The notes below the pieces were generated by a model. The model did not search any database. It was not told the origin of the DNA and worked only from the letters and a program-made list of their open reading frames with translations. The translations under genes and the position numbers were made by a program. Of a stretch of DNA of 64,000 nucleotides, positions 1 to 11,912 are shown piece by piece. This stretch comes from Cristatella mucedo (Eukaryota; Bryozoa; Phylactolaemata; Cristatellidae), in contig WPIO01000043.1 of the NCBI GenBank assembly GCA_009760855.2, positions 2,110,001-2,174,000 of the forward strand. Reading direction: 5' to 3'. Every line of letters begins with the position of its first letter. Positions within the stretch are counted from its first letter, which is position 1.

Positions 1-126
1 CTTGCTGGCAAGTCGTTATCTATGCAATCGTGCATTTGTCTGCTCACATAATTTTGTTATGTGCAGGATGGAAGCAGCTGTTATCGGTTTATAATGTGCA
101 CTGATTGTTCTTTCCTTAACGTTAAG

Positions 127-3100
127 GGCTTTTGCTCAGTACAATAAAGACCAGTTCACACCGTGTCGCCTGGAAGGAGCACCCGAGCAGGTACTCTAGC
201 GCATGCAAGGCGTATGCTAGTTCTCCCCCTCCCCTCGGGCAGTACAGTATCTATTCCATGGTGCACGGATTGGGCGGCGCACTCCCATCAGCCCTAGATG
301 TCGCAATGATTCTTTGCAGGTACTCATAACGGAGCATGGCAGCCTCGGTGAAGGACGGTTCCTCGATCCACGCACGAAACAGTCGTTTAGGTACAATATA
401 AACAGAAGCTTCAGCACGGCGCTGCTGTTTCGGCGTGCGCCTCTGCATTGTCAGAGCAGCCTTGCTTTGGCTCTGTGCTGTATTCTGACCAAGTGGCATG
501 TTGCTGCTGCTACTCGCCCCATTGAATTCGAAGCTGCATCGGCCGCCGAAGGCACTGCATTGCCAGAATCAGAGAGATGCTCATTTTTTTCTGTTGGAAT
601 GGTGCTGGACAGGTTGAGAGCCGACTGTAAGTCTGCTGATTGCGAGCATCGCCCAGACGATTTGATCCGTGAGTTTCCGTGAAGCCGGTTAATAGTGAGT
701 AGAAGGGCCAGTGACATCCCTAGAGTCTTTTTCTGGACTTCCGTGACCTTATCACGTTTGAAGAGCACATATAACCCGAAATGGGCCTTGTGTGTTTGCA
801 CTGTGGTTCATTTGGGCCATCATGTTTTCTTTCTTTTTTTATTGTTGGCAGTTCTTTCTCTGGCATCTTTCGTTTATTTGCTTCTACCTTTTCTTTAAAT
901 ATTTTTTGTTTTTATGCGGCTCTTTGCTCAAGCTTTGCTGTGAGCAAAAGCAGCCACCTTTAGGTGATCACAATGATCGGGCGTTTATATAGAATCCTAA
1001 AAGAACTCAATCTCTATCCAGATGCTGCACAAATCGCTGCCCTAGTTGCAATAACCAACTATTAATGACATGCACGGTATATTGCTTAGCCGAACATGCA
1101 AAAACCCACATATATCATTCTTAGACAAGCATGTAAACACACGAGAGCACACTCGGAGCCATCTGTCAGTTGGGCCTCTCTTTAGTAGCATGTGTTGAAT
1201 CATGCACAGGTAAGCTTGCACAGCTCATTATAATAATAATACACTTGATAAAGCACCCTCAAAGAACTCAATCTCTTTTTAGGCGCTCTACATTTGCTGC
1301 AAAGGGAAACACGATTGAATGGCGATTAATATCGTGCTTGATAAACAACATGAATAACATGGTTAGGGGTGACATGCACAGGGTCGGCATGCAAATGTGG
1401 TTAGTGGCAGCATGCACAATGTCAGCACACATAAGCACTTAAAGGACGATTCACTGGTACCCACTAAATGCTGTCTTAAATAGGTGCGTTTGTAAGTTCT
1501 TCTATAAAGGAACGGGAAAAATTTTCATCTGAACTGAAAAAAATACTAGTGCCCTTGGGCTAAGAAAATGCTCTCAGTAACAGATTCATCTTTAGCTGAG
1601 ACTTAAGTGGTGCCAAGTTAATGCAGGTAATAAAAAAAAGCTAGAAGCAAGTTTCACACTTGTGGTGCATGTGAACTGAAGGCTCGATTGCCAAAAAGTT
1701 GCAATCTAGTGTGAAGGACAGTGACCCGGTGGGAGGTGCCGTGTGGTGAGCTGGTTCTTCGAAAGCAGTTTGTGGGAGTATTATTTATTAGATTTTTATT
1801 TATTTATTATATATTTCACTGCAGGTTTGAGGTGTTGGCCAAAGTATGCGCTTGTTCTGCCACTCTGCTGTGCTGCACTTAGGTACGACCATCTGCGCAA
1901 GGAGGCTAGCGATCTGCAGCCCGTTGATCTTGATGAAGCGGCTGAGCCGTGGCGCTCTGCCCTAGAGACAGCATTCACGACGTACGTGCGCGACCACTAC
2001 CAGTACGGTGTAACGACTGTGTATGGCAGCAGCAGCGATGGTGTAATCACGCTAGTAGCATGCACTGAGAGCCACCAGTTTCAGCCAAAGAACTTCTGGT
2101 ATGTTTAGATATAAATCTGCGAGTATGCAATTCCGAACCCACGTGACTATGTTTCTGCCGTCGTTCTCAGCTGCCATTTGCATTTTTGTTTGGTCACTGG
2201 TGATTCCTCTGCACCGAATGCCTTGTCAAACCGACTTGTGACTCAGTACAGTCTATATCTATTCTTTGCCGTGTCATACACGTTTGATGCTGTCTCGTGC
2301 ATATTACCACTATCCTTGAATCATATCAGCTGTTTTAGAAGATTTCTATCTTTTGATGCAACTTTATTTCAACACTAAAATAAATGCACTAGACTGTAGT
2401 CACTGTGAGTAATATTGTATTAGAGCAATCATGTAGCATCCTAAGAGACCTATACGTTTTCCTACGCACATTTTATTTTCTGGGATAAACAGGTGTATCC
2501 TCTTTTTAATTACCTCAATTCAGTGGATTTTAAATATTTAGTTCGGATTTAGTTTCAGATTTTTTGGTGATGCTATCTGAAGCTTGCTTAGCATGACAAT
2601 GCTAATTAAAATAGTGCCAATAGGGGTCATTGATGAAAGTACTATTGATATAATGATAAATTGCATATGCCCGGCACATAGAACGGGTGAAATTTAAAAG
2701 AGAAAAATGATCAGATTCTAATAAATGTGTTGTTTCAAGATCTCTTTTATTGGTTTTTTGCATAAATCAGGTTATCCATCCTCTGACTCATATCTGCACT
2801 TGATACTGCTTATCTTGGATACACATAAAGATTTAACGTATTCCTTCCTCTTATTAGATGGACATAGAATAGTCCATATACAAAAACATACTCTAGCAAG
2901 AAAGCATCAAACGGAAGCACAAATGAAAAATTCACCCTCTACACAAATCTAAGCATTCCTTTGTAGCTGTCTGGGAAAGCTCGGGATAGTTTCTCGACCA
3001 GTTGAGAATTCCAGTGAGACTGTTGAGCTAGCCGAGCACAGTTGTAGCCGACCATGACCGATTGCCAGCTGCCCAGCCAAGGGGGCATCAGCTGCTTCAC

Positions 3101-4804
3101 TTGTGCCATGTCGTTTCCAGATACGGTGTGGCTGGAGATGGCATCTTGGCTGGTCCTGTGGCTTTTGCTAGGCTAGGCTCACCGAAGTCATCGTAAGGGT
3201 CGTAGGTTTTCTTCCTGTTAATGATAGTGCTTCTCATTGTGAAGGATTAGTGGTAAGTTTTTTATTCCTAGATTGTTTACTCCACTATCCTCAAATACTA
3301 GCTTGTTGCTTCAAGATTAGCCTCCAAGCAAATTGATAGACCATTGAGAATAAAATTAACCTACATTTCCAATTCTTTGTGTGTATACGCACGATACCTT
3401 TCGAACCCGAGAGTTACCAGAACTATATGATGGTGAATTGGTCAGCTGTAGCTGATGCTGCAGTGTTATGCCGAAATATGGATTATTGCATGCACATTGG
3501 TTTTGACAGGAATGGCCGTTGGCGGTCGCAGTGGTCGGTTTCTTTCCCAGAGTCTGGTGGCAGTGCTGAGCTCACAGGAATATTGAAAGTGCAGGTGAGT
3601 GAAGAACAAGTTGTGTCCCTTTCTGTTACACCTCTAGTGATTGACATTTATTGAGCAAAGTAATCATGACTATATCTTTGACTGCCGGCTTTTACTTGCC
3701 AGGTTCATTACTATGAAGATGGGAACGTTCAGCTTGTCACATCAAAGGACATCAAGGAGGCAATCACTGTGAATGTGAGTGAATGCAGTAATTGAGCCTA
3801 CATTATTCAGATTTCAGGAAGACTATCTTAATTGCTACTGCTGGGTTTTTTGTAACGTTACAGAGTGAGGCCCAGCTTGCCAAAGAGTTAGTGCAGATTG
3901 TTGAAAATTCTGAAAATGACTATCAGGTATGCTCCTGTCGTGATCATTCTCGAAAGAGGAGAGCGGTTGACTCGCTTGCTTTGGTGGTTGGAGGCGCGTT
4001 GATTATTGCTTCTATGCGTAGCTGTTGTTGCATTGAACTTATGCTAAAGCATAGCTGCTCGTTTGGGCACAGGGAGTATACTGCCGGTTATTTAAGGGAC
4101 AAGAAAAGGTGGCCAGCTTAAGTACAGCCATAGAAAAGCAAGGCAACCACAAACAACTGGGAAAGGCCCATTCACGATGGCCTGGCCTCCAACCGATGCC
4201 TTTTTGTTTGGTCGTTTACTTGGCTTTTCAGTGTCTGTTTGAGCAGCATGTCTGTTCAAGAGTGTGTGCAGGCCTTGAAACGTGCGGATGCGTGAGTCTG
4301 CAAGAGAGTTAGTGAGGTATATAGAGATCGTCGCGATTTTAGGCCAGTGGTTAAGGTGCTCACCTCGACCAAGGTCAATGTCAGTGTATTTGATAACGTG
4401 TATCTGAGGTCGTTGCCTTTAGCCCCGTGGCGTATGTGCATTGCCTGAGTAGAGGTTAATTTCTCTTAGGGTGCTTTACAAATGAATTTTATTTATTTAT
4501 TTATAATCACACTGTGATTGGCTTATTGAATCTTATACTTTCTACTTTCACTTGTGCTTGTGTTTGTGGGTCGTGCCTGCTCTGCCGTGTCCTCAAGTGA
4601 TTTGAGTCACTACCTGGCACATTCAATGGCATCGGCTAGCCTAGCGCTCGTCTCTTGCAGACTGCGATCTCGGAGAATTATCAGACCATGTCGGATACTA
4701 CCTTCAAAGCTCTGCGTCGCCAGCTGCCTGTCACTCGTACCAAGATTGATTGGAACAAAATTCTGGGATACAAAATCGGCCAGGAGCTTCGTCACACTTC
4801 CTAG
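127..4804 (+). CDS. CAPZA: F-actin-capping protein subunit alpha, partial (7 coding exons)
   Basis: This is the alpha subunit of the heterodimeric capping protein, which binds and blocks the barbed ends of actin filaments in the cytoplasm. I reconstruct coding exons 127-190, 320-390, 1883-2098, 3510-3594, 3703-3774, 3864-3926 and 4661-4804 (stop TAG 4802-4804). Every junction is AG/GT and the phases join without a break, giving about 237 residues. Family hallmarks read through the exons: [85 protein letters not shown], and the C-terminal tentacle region [19 protein letters not shown]. The animal protein is about 286 residues, so roughly the first 52 are missing and must lie left of position 1. 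Its coding sequence looks intact, unlike most ORFs around it. No AATAAA signal is evident just after the stop. Confidence 0.96.
391..1882 (+). other. CAPZA intron (391-1882) carrying a LINE-A fragment
   Basis: This intron lies between the exon ending ...CAGTCGTTTAG and the exon starting GTACGACCATC. It contains T-rich sequence at 820-920, a short scrap of LINE-A tail motif (about 1003-1030) and a minus-strand LINE-A 3' fragment. No alternative exon was recognised. Confidence 0.8.
1227..1505 (-). mobile_element. LINE-A 3' fragment inside CAPZA intron
   Basis: On the plus strand it begins with the ATAATAATAAT tail, then the conserved 3' hairpin (CAAAGAACTCAATCTCTTTT). It runs on through the family's 3' UTR to the last codons. 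It is 5'-truncated and carries no enzyme domain. Confidence 0.88.
2099..3509 (+). other. CAPZA intron, no recognisable gene
   Basis: AT-rich intron between the third and fourth visible coding exons. I see no repeat family or conserved ORF in it. The three remaining introns before 4661 are 3595-3702, 3775-3863 and 3927-4660. Confidence 0.75.
4343..4500 (+). mobile_element. tRNA-derived SINE, copy 1 (last CAPZA intron)
   Basis: The tRNA-like head has an A-box-like CCAGTGGTTAAGGTGCTC and a B-box-like region ending TTTAGCCCC. It is followed by GCCTGAGTAGAGGTTAATTTCTCTTAGGGTGCTTTACAAAT, the hairpin also seen at LINE-A 3' ends, and then a (TTTA)n-like tail. This copy has an expanded spacer between the two boxes. 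Confidence 0.8.
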
Positions 4805-5769
4805 GATACAGCCTCTGTATGCCTAACTAGAGTGCTGTGTTCAACATTATTATGGCCCTAGCAGCACACTTAAGCAAACTTGTAAAGTCTAACTAATGCT
4901 GCTCTTTCTCGGCGTCATCATATCGGTCAAGAACAGGTTGCAGATCGACTGTGCTATCAGACGTACTGCTGTAGCTCTGCCCATCGAGTAAGCTGCTGGT
5001 CTTTTAATGCTGGTTTATGCTGTCTTGACTGGCCATATGCATTATAAAATTGATCCATGTTTTAACAAGATCTATCCACCGATAATGCTGGAGGTTTTTG
5101 GTTTTGGCTTAAACTTGCAAACAGCAACACCATTTGTTGTCGAAAAGATCCCCATCCAATATATTAGGCTGGACTTTAACGTTATTGGCTCAAGGTCGGC
5201 GGCCACTCATGTGAGAGGGGAATCTGTTTGCTGAGCTGATAACTTAACTGATTGACCTTTGTTCATATGACTATTCAAATCAGAGTAAGACCATTAAGGA
5301 TAGAGTAGGTTGGCAATCATGCTGTGCAATGTTATCTGTAAAGATGATGAAAGCTTTTAAGCTAGGCCTATCTGTCAGGAAAGTTCTAATTGAAACGTTA
5401 CTCCACTTTTCACGAAACATTGGTTTCTCATCAAGCTATGTATCGGCTTTAAGGTTTTTTTTTCTTACCCCGACATAGTTATTTAAAATGTTTTGGGGCT
5501 TACCTCCTCTGACTCTGGTTACCTAGCTTTGCCTTCAAGCAACCTTAAGTCCATTGACTTTCATGCCGTAAGCAGCTATGTATCATGGGCCAGGACTAGA
5601 TTTGAACCTGAAATCACAGCATCCCTTGTTTTTACACTTACAATGAAAACCGAATTTAATATGTAGCCCACAATATATGCTTTGTGCATGTTAACCTTTT
5701 TATATTTATATAGTGCAATTGTACATGAAATTATTACTCTTAGGCTAACATATAACTAACGACCCGAGC
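4805..5769. other. CAPZA 3' flank / intergenic
   Basis: It holds the presumptive CAPZA 3' UTR and AT-rich intergenic DNA. I see no conserved ORF or known repeat before the LINE-B element. Confidence 0.6.
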
Positions 5770-6687
5770 GAGGATTTGGCCCCTGTCACGAGGATTTAGG
5801 TTTGGTCCAACACCTCAATCGTACCACCCACGTCGGTGGCCATATTCTAGATCTCGTGATCACTAAGGATGTCCTCCCCACTGACCTTGTCTTGTGCCCA
5901 CTGACCCTCTCATATCATTGTTCGGTCTCGTTCGATGTTCCTGCTTCCTTGTACGTACAGGGTGATGTCGAACTTGTCTAGCGACATAACTTACTAAGCA
6001 TTGACATAGACAAGTTTTTGAAATCTGTTTGTGGTGCAGGTCTTCTTGATCTGCATTCAGACTCGACCGGCAGCCTCGATACCCTCACTGATGCAGTGAG
6101 CATGACCCTCAGAAGGGCACTTGACCGGCATGCTTCCGTTCATTTACCCGTGTAATGAGTCGTGATTTCTTTCAATTTACAAAAGCTAAAGATGCGCCGG
6201 GTTTAGCACAGGCTTGAACGTCGTTTAAAGAAATCAGGGTCTGATGCAGATCTAGTCCATTTCGAAGACTTCCTTCGAGTTTACACACGGAAGTTAGAGT
6301 AACCAGGGCTTCCTTTTTCACTCAAAAGCTGAATTCCTGCCAGTCAGACCCTAAACTGATTTATAAGACAGTGAACCATTTACTCGACAATGCTGAGAGG
6401 TCTCGCTCCCCAGATATTGAAGGCTCAGCCGAAAGGTTTTCAGCCTTCTTTACTAAAAGAATTGTGCACATTCGTGCCTCCATAAAGCCCCCTCCGTCTT
6501 AAGCAATTGCAGCATCACAACGTGTGATCTTCCTTAAAATGTTTTCCGAGGTTTCTGCATGCGATGTGGCTACCTTAATAAGGTCCAGCAAAAGAGCTCG
6601 TCTCCTGCAGACCCTATACCATCGTCTCTGTGGTCTTGACTGGCAGACCGACTTAGCCCTGACACAACCGAGATTTGTTATGCTTCT

Positions 6688-7560
6688 TTGGGAAAAGGGG
6701 TCGTCCCCAAGTCCGTCAAATCGGAAATCGTTGGACAAATCCTTAAAAAGCCTGGATTAGATACAGAGGTCCTTTCAAACTATCGCCCAGTTTCCCTTCT
6801 TCCTTTCTTGTCAAAGATTCTTGAAAAACTTATTGCTAAGAAACTGGTTGAACATATTGAAAGTAATGAAATGTCAGAAACTTTTCAATCACGGTTCAAG
6901 AGGCAGCACTCCACTGAAACTGCTCTCCTCCGTGTTAACAATGCCATTCTACGCGGCAATGATGACGGGAATGTCACTGCCCTAGCTCTGCTAGATCTGT
7001 CAGCTGCCTTCGACACCATTGATCGCGATGTTCTACTTGAACGATTGAGAACAACGATGGGTCGTGCAGACGAAGCACTGGCGTGGTTTAAATCATACTT
7101 GTCTGATTGTTTTCAATCCGTGTCGTGTGGAGGTCAGGTCTCACACACGAGTCCGGTCACGTGTGGAGTCCCTCAAGGGTCTGTACTCAGTCCCTAGCTG
7201 TTCTCCATTTATACACAACCTCGGTGGAGGGAAGTGATTAAGGCCCATGGAATAGGATATCACTTTTATGCTAAAGGTACTCAGCTGTATGGGTCATTCA
7301 AACCGTCGGAATCTGCTTCGGCAACTGAGAAACTGAATGTTCTCCTTGCCGACATTCGATCCTGGATTTCGGAAAACTTCTTAAAACTAAATGGCGATAA
7401 AACCTAACTGCTGCTCATACGACCCCCTAAATGTGTGGCTGGATTGAAAGACTTGGCTCTTCTAACAGGTGATGCTGTTATGCGACCATCACCACGTGCT
7501 CGAAATGTAGGTTCGTTTTCGACAGCTGCCTCAATTTTAAAAGCTTCACTCAGAATGCTG
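6688..7560 (+). pseudogene. LINE-B reverse transcriptase (broken)
   Basis: The RT reads LSNYRPVSLLPFLSKILEKL, then HSTETALLRVNNAI, then ALLDLSAAFDTIDRDVLLER and CGVPQGSVLSP, which are RT blocks 1 to 4 of the CR1/L2/Rex-like group. A TAG just after VLSP (7195-7197) ends the frame. Further on, a decayed YADD-like box appears near 7265-7285, where the sequence reads GYHFYAKGTQLYG, so the second catalytic Asp is lost. The gene is therefore a pseudogene both by its stops and by its catalytic box. Confidence 0.88.
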
Positions 7561-7619
7561 CTTCCAAAGCTAGCCAGCTAGTCCGATTCCTATCTAAAAT
7601 ATGGAGTTGCTTTCCATGG

Positions 7620-8225
7620 TGGCTTGCAAACAATTTAACTAGCTCCTTAGTTCTGTCTCGGCTTGATTATTGTAATCCCCTTTTGGTTGGGCTACCAAAG
7701 AAAGCAACTAGGCCACTGCGGTTGACTCTGAATATGGCTGCCAGGCTAGTCTTCAAGTCCCGGAGATTTGAGCACGTGCCTCCTTTGCTAAAAGAGCTAG
7801 GATGGATACCGGTTGAGCAACGGATACAGTGCAAAGTTCTTACACTGATCCATAAGGCCCGCCCCGGCTTGGCTCCTTCGTACCTAGCTGAACTGCTGTA
7901 CCAGTTTCAGCCAGTTCGCGCCCTCAGGTCCAGTGTGGACAATAAATTAGCTGTTCCATTCCTCTGCTTAAAGACCGTTGGCGACAGAAGCTTTAGCTCT
8001 GCAGGCCTTAAGCTGTGGAACTCGCTTCCACAATTCTTACGAATCGACAAATACTCTCCTGCTGCCGACTATGGCTCATTCTTTTCAGCGGTCCTGAGCT
8101 GCTACTTCCATACTACTCACTACCTCAACTGCTCCCCTGACTCTGCTATGCTTCCCACTTTGTCTGTGTTGCGTGAGACGAAGTCGGTTGGCTACCGAAT
8201 GCGCACCGAAAGCCGCTTAGGCTGA
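7620..8225 (+). pseudogene. LINE-B C-terminal ORF region
   Basis: An open segment of about 180 codons reads RPLRLTLNMAARLVFKSRR, then LKELGWIPVEQRIQCKVL and GLAPSYLAELL, then a conserved GDRSFSSAGLKLWNSLPQFL. This is the post-RT region that closes LINE ORF2 proteins of this group; LINE-A has the matching stretch ending [16 protein letters not shown]. It was part of the same reading frame as the RT before decay. Confidence 0.85.
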
Positions 8226-8426
8226 GAGTTCGCTATACAAAACTCTCCGGCGTAACACCCACGTGGTCTTTATGACTTTGTGGAGTTACAGACGGATACA
8301 TTACATTACGTTAGCGGTATTTCGCCCGAAGAGCACAGCAGCTATGGGCCACGGGGATGGCTGGGTGGACGCATGAAGTGGCCGGACGTCCAGGGTGCGG
8401 ATCGGCCTACCGAAGCATCGGAGAGC

Positions 8427-8503
8427 ATAATAATTATAATGCACTTGAAAAAACGCCCTCAGAGAACTCAATCTCTCTCTAGGCGCTTTGCATTCGCTCA
8501 CAT
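8427..8503 (-). mobile_element. LINE-A 3' end fragment
   Basis: AATAATTATAATGCACTTGA tail, then the conserved hairpin (CCCTCAGAGAACTCAATCTC...). It stops abruptly at GCATTCGCT and abuts a GC-rich repeat. Confidence 0.85.
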
Positions 8504-9292
8504 GCGCTAGTCAAGTTCATTCCGCCGTGGTAGTCGATGGCCCGGCGACCTACTGGGCCTATTTCGCCTGGTTTTCCTGGTCAGAGTGAGGACACGGGCC
8601 ACAGTTGTGTAACCGCGAAGTGCAGGTGAACCCGCGCAGGGGTTGTAAAAGCAACAGCACAAGCGTTCGTCCTCGGACTCTACCGGAGGGCCGTGCAATG
8701 CAGTGCGGTTAAAAATACAAGCGGCCGCAACTGGGTGGCGAAGTTTATTGTGGGCCGGTTAGTAGTGGTTACGCGCCGGTGCAAGCGTTTACGCTGGAGA
8801 ATGCTATACACTATCCAATGCCGGCGATAGCTAGCGACGGTCACGACCCCGAAGGCGGACCACTACAGCACCTCAAGGTACGGCTAGCTAACTAAGTAGC
8901 CGCTAGAACACAACTGGGCAGTCCTAAATCGCATTTAGCTGTTCGTCGCCGTAGGTTCAAGCTCTCGTACTCCAGAAGCCTAGTCTTGCACAGGGGCAGC
9001 TCTCACGTTTGCCACAATACTAGACCATGCCTTAGTAGGTTCGACTAGGAGGGCACCTAGAGCCACCCGTAGCGGGCGGATCTGGCCAAGCAGAATTGGG
9101 ACAAACATTCGTTAACCGGGGAGCGGAACGATGTGTCAATCTGACAGCGAGACCCGCTCAGGTTAGATGAAGCTTTGGGCAGACAAAGAGCGATCAGGAT
9201 GAGAACCGGCCGATGTAATTCATAGATAAAGAGCGAGAGGGTGGCAAGCTGGCGCCGGAGCCAACTAATAAATTAAAGGCCCGAACGAATAT
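8504..9292. repeat. GC-rich repeat block (R2 inverted plus R3)
   Basis: 8640-8790, read as the reverse complement, matches 10840-10965 and 19135-19262 (shared CCGGCCC..AATAAACT, GCGGCCGC, TGCATTGCACGG and CCGGTAGAG). 8985-9230 matches 14668-14895 in the same orientation (GGGGCAGCTC, GCCTTAGT.GGTT, AATCTGACAGC). No ORF resembles a known protein. These could be the non-coding part of a larger transposon; they are not recognisable rRNA. Confidence 0.6.
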
Positions 9293-9293
9293 A

Positions 9294-10370
9294 CGGTGGT
9301 ACCTCGGCTTACGAGTTTAATTCGTTTCATGTAGGAGCTCGTACCTAAAATCATTCGCATGTCAAATCAATTTTCCAAATTGAAATGAATTTAAATGCCA
9401 GTAATCCGTTCCGGTCCTCCCAAAACAACTGCGATTTTTTTCATGTTTTTAAATTAAAAAATGTACTTATAAATAACGAATGTACTTATAAATAACGAAT
9501 ATTGTTTTAAAAACAATACAATAGGTCTAGCAATTAACGGGTTTTAGTAATGTTAATGTACAGGAGTAACTTGTCAGACGACTTAAAGATGCTAATAGAG
9601 TTAGAGGAGAAAGGGCGAAATGAATATCTTAATCTTATTCACCGATTTTTGCCTTTTTCGCCGGGCTTTCGTCGGTTTCAGTTTATTGGCCTTTACGCGG
9701 ACGCGCCGATTATTATTAGTTATGCGATGAACTCTCACACGATGATATTGCCTAAATAGAGTACAGTACGTACTTAGCTGTTCCTGTCGCAGTCAGATTT
9801 AACAGCTGAGTCTGGCGATCTTGCATGTCCAATCACTGCGACGGCTCGCTCGATTCTGTCGTGGAGCGAACCAACAGGCCTGCGTTTGGCGTCACATCCG
9901 GGTCGTAGGGCAGCGTCTTGCAACGTAACGTCGTTCGCTACCCTACCCTTATTGGCCCAAGTAACCGCATGAAGTGTGAAATTCGCTGCGCCAACTAGCG
10001 GTGGAGTATCTGAAGCTGGCTCGTAACCCAAATTTTAGCTCGCTACTAAAACCAAAAAATCGGCCAGGAGAAGTTAATAATAATAATAATAATAATGCAC
10101 TTAATAAAGCGCCCTCGGAGAACTCAATCTCTCTCTCTCTCTAGGTGCTTTACATTTGCTGCAAAGGAAAATGCAATTGAATGGTGAGTAATATCATGCT
10201 TGATTAACAAACAAAATGAATAACATGGTTAGGGGTGACATGCACAGGGTCAGCATGGAAATGTGGTTAGTGGCAGCATGCACAGTGTCAGCACGCATAA
10301 GCACGTGAAGGACGAGCTCATATCTCAAAACGCTCCTCTGCCGGGAAACTCGTAAGCCGATGTACCACTG
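9294..10370. mobile_element. TA-flanked terminal-inverted-repeat DNA transposon (Tc1/mariner-like, non-autonomous)
   Basis: The left end CGGTGGTACCTCGGCTTACG and the right end (reverse complement) CAGTGGTACATCGGCTTACG form matching terminal inverted repeats that continue into GAGTTT. Both ends are flanked by TA (9292-9293 and 10371-10372), the target duplication used by the Tc1/mariner group. The interior is AT-rich on the left and has no transposase motif that I recognise. A LINE-A 3' fragment has inserted just inside the right repeat. Confidence 0.78.
10075..10316 (-). mobile_element. LINE-A 3' fragment nested in the TIR transposon
   Basis: A (TAA)n tail, hairpin and 3' UTR, ending at GCACGTGAAGGACGA, where the right terminal inverted repeat resumes. 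This fixes the order of events: the DNA transposon was already there when the LINE arrived. Confidence 0.88.
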
Positions 10371-10371
10371 T

Positions 10372-11490
10372 ACTTGAGAAAGGACGCCAAGAGTGGCGGG
10401 GAGGGGGGCGAGAAAATAGTAGCTATGCTCGAGGTCAGGAGTTCAGATGCAAGAGAATGTAATGGAGACGACTGAAAGAGCTCGGGGCTGCAGCTTCCGT
10501 AGTCGTTGCGAAAGACTACGGTTCCACGGCACAAGAGTTCGAACCTACGGCGATGAACAGCCAAGTGCAACTTATACTGCGGCGCAGTGGTGTTATAAGG
10601 GCTACTCAACCACTCAGCTGCTCGTTTCTTGCGGCGCTGTTGCCTTCGGGGTCGAGACCGTCGCTGGCGACCCAGGCGTAGGGTAGGCTTATTACACTCA
10701 GGCTTCGGGAGTCCGCGGAGTTAACTCCATCAGTACGGTGTGCGCCGCGGAAAGGCGTAGGGTAGGTTTAAATAGTCGGGCTTTGAGAGTTCACACGACG
10801 TGAACTCCGTCAGTCCGTTTCGCAATGCGAAAAGCGGCCAGCGCGTAACCGCAACCAACAGGCCCGCAATAAACTTTCGCTTTCGGCGCCCGCTTGTGGC
10901 CGCTTTGTTTTTAAGCGAACTGCAGCGCTGCATTGCACGGTCCGCCGGTAGAGAGCTGGGGACAAATCTTTTCGGGGTTGCAGTCTCTCGCATCAACTAC
11001 TGAAGTTGCAGCCACGAGCTCTGTCAGTCAGTCGTCTTCCTTTTATTCGCTCTCATATGGACTCTTGAACTCGTGCTATTTTCTCGGAGCCACCTCTCGG
11101 TGTCCGCTTTCTGGCTTAGTCACTTTCGCCTGAGGCCCATTAGATGGCTCATGCACCTGCTTGCCATCTTTGCTACTTACAGTGCCGATCACTCGGTCTA
11201 CCTCCTAACCGCGTCATCTGCACAAAGCTCCATTCTAACCAGAGCTAGGTAGGCTATTAGCCGGGTCTGTACTAGTTGCCCTAGTCGAACCCACTCAGTC
11301 AGGCCAGGGCTAGCATTGCGGCTGACCTGAGAGCTGCCCCTGTGCAATTGAATGGATGGGCACCCATGGCCTTTATTGGCTTCTATACCTACCCCAGGGT
11401 TTACGCGGCCTCTGAGATTGGCTTCGGCCTTGATAGCTACTGCTTATGGGACACTCGATCGGCCAGTCACAACCGGAGCGATTAGCTCTG
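10372..11490. repeat. GC-rich repeat block with LINE-A 5' UTR-like and R2 sequences
   Basis: 10455-10760 matches 18311-18600 in the same orientation (shared GACTGAA.GA.CTCG, GCACAAGA.TTCGAACCTA, GAGTTAACTCC). 18311-18600 lies upstream of the endonuclease of the long minus-strand LINE-A, so this is probably a detached LINE-A 5' UTR. An internal duplication of AGGCGTAGGGTAGG is visible at about 10674 and 10755. 10840-10965 is an R2 copy. Confidence 0.55.
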
Positions 11491-11912
11491 GCACCAATGT
11501 GTCGTGAAGTCTGCGCACCGGGTGCTTCCCCACACCGTTGCACTGGTGAAGGTGAATGGCATGCTGTTTACTAGACTGTGGGGACACAGGTGCGAATATC
11601 TCCCCGCCGGCAGCATCTTTTGCCTGCCAACTGGATGCCTCCCCATGTCGGTCGCTTCTGTTCGAGCCTCCACGGGTTCTTCCTCACCTTCCTTTCATAT
11701 TGGCCGTGAGAGCTAGCCTGCAAGAAGAAATCAACCGTGAGCACAAAGTTGATGATACTACAGATTCTCTGCAGCCGCTGGGGACTGACTTTCTTTGCTG
11801 CTGCTGCTGCCCTGTCGCCAGTCACATACGACTGCAAGCTTGGAGCTGTGCAGGTGGGGATCGCCAGCTATAGCTAATGGCTCTCTATATTAATATTTAT
11901 AGTGAATTTTTT
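11491..11912. other. unassigned sequence between repeats
   Basis: Moderately GC-rich DNA with short overlapping ORFs on both strands. No protein family or repeat match was recognised. Confidence 0.5.

Larger units (their letters stand above)
5770..8312 (+). mobile_element. LINE-B retrotransposon, degenerate, near complete 3' portion
   Basis: This non-LTR retrotransposon is truncated at its 5' end. The order is: tail of an AP-like endonuclease (about 5800-5950; reads GLVQHLNRTTHVGGHILDLV, typical of the C-terminal end of that domain), a linker, the reverse transcriptase (6690-7560), a C-terminal region (7620-8225) and a 3' UTR ending TGGAGTTACAGACGGATACATTACATTACG. The 3' microsatellite is TACATT-type, unlike the TAATAAT tail of LINE-A. 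Several stops and frameshifts show that it is dead. Confidence 0.88.

Noticed and set aside
8504-9292. Possible large-subunit rRNA fragment
   Set aside because: It is GC-rich and structured-looking, but none of the conserved 28S 3' motifs I know could be matched, and similar diverged copies recur.
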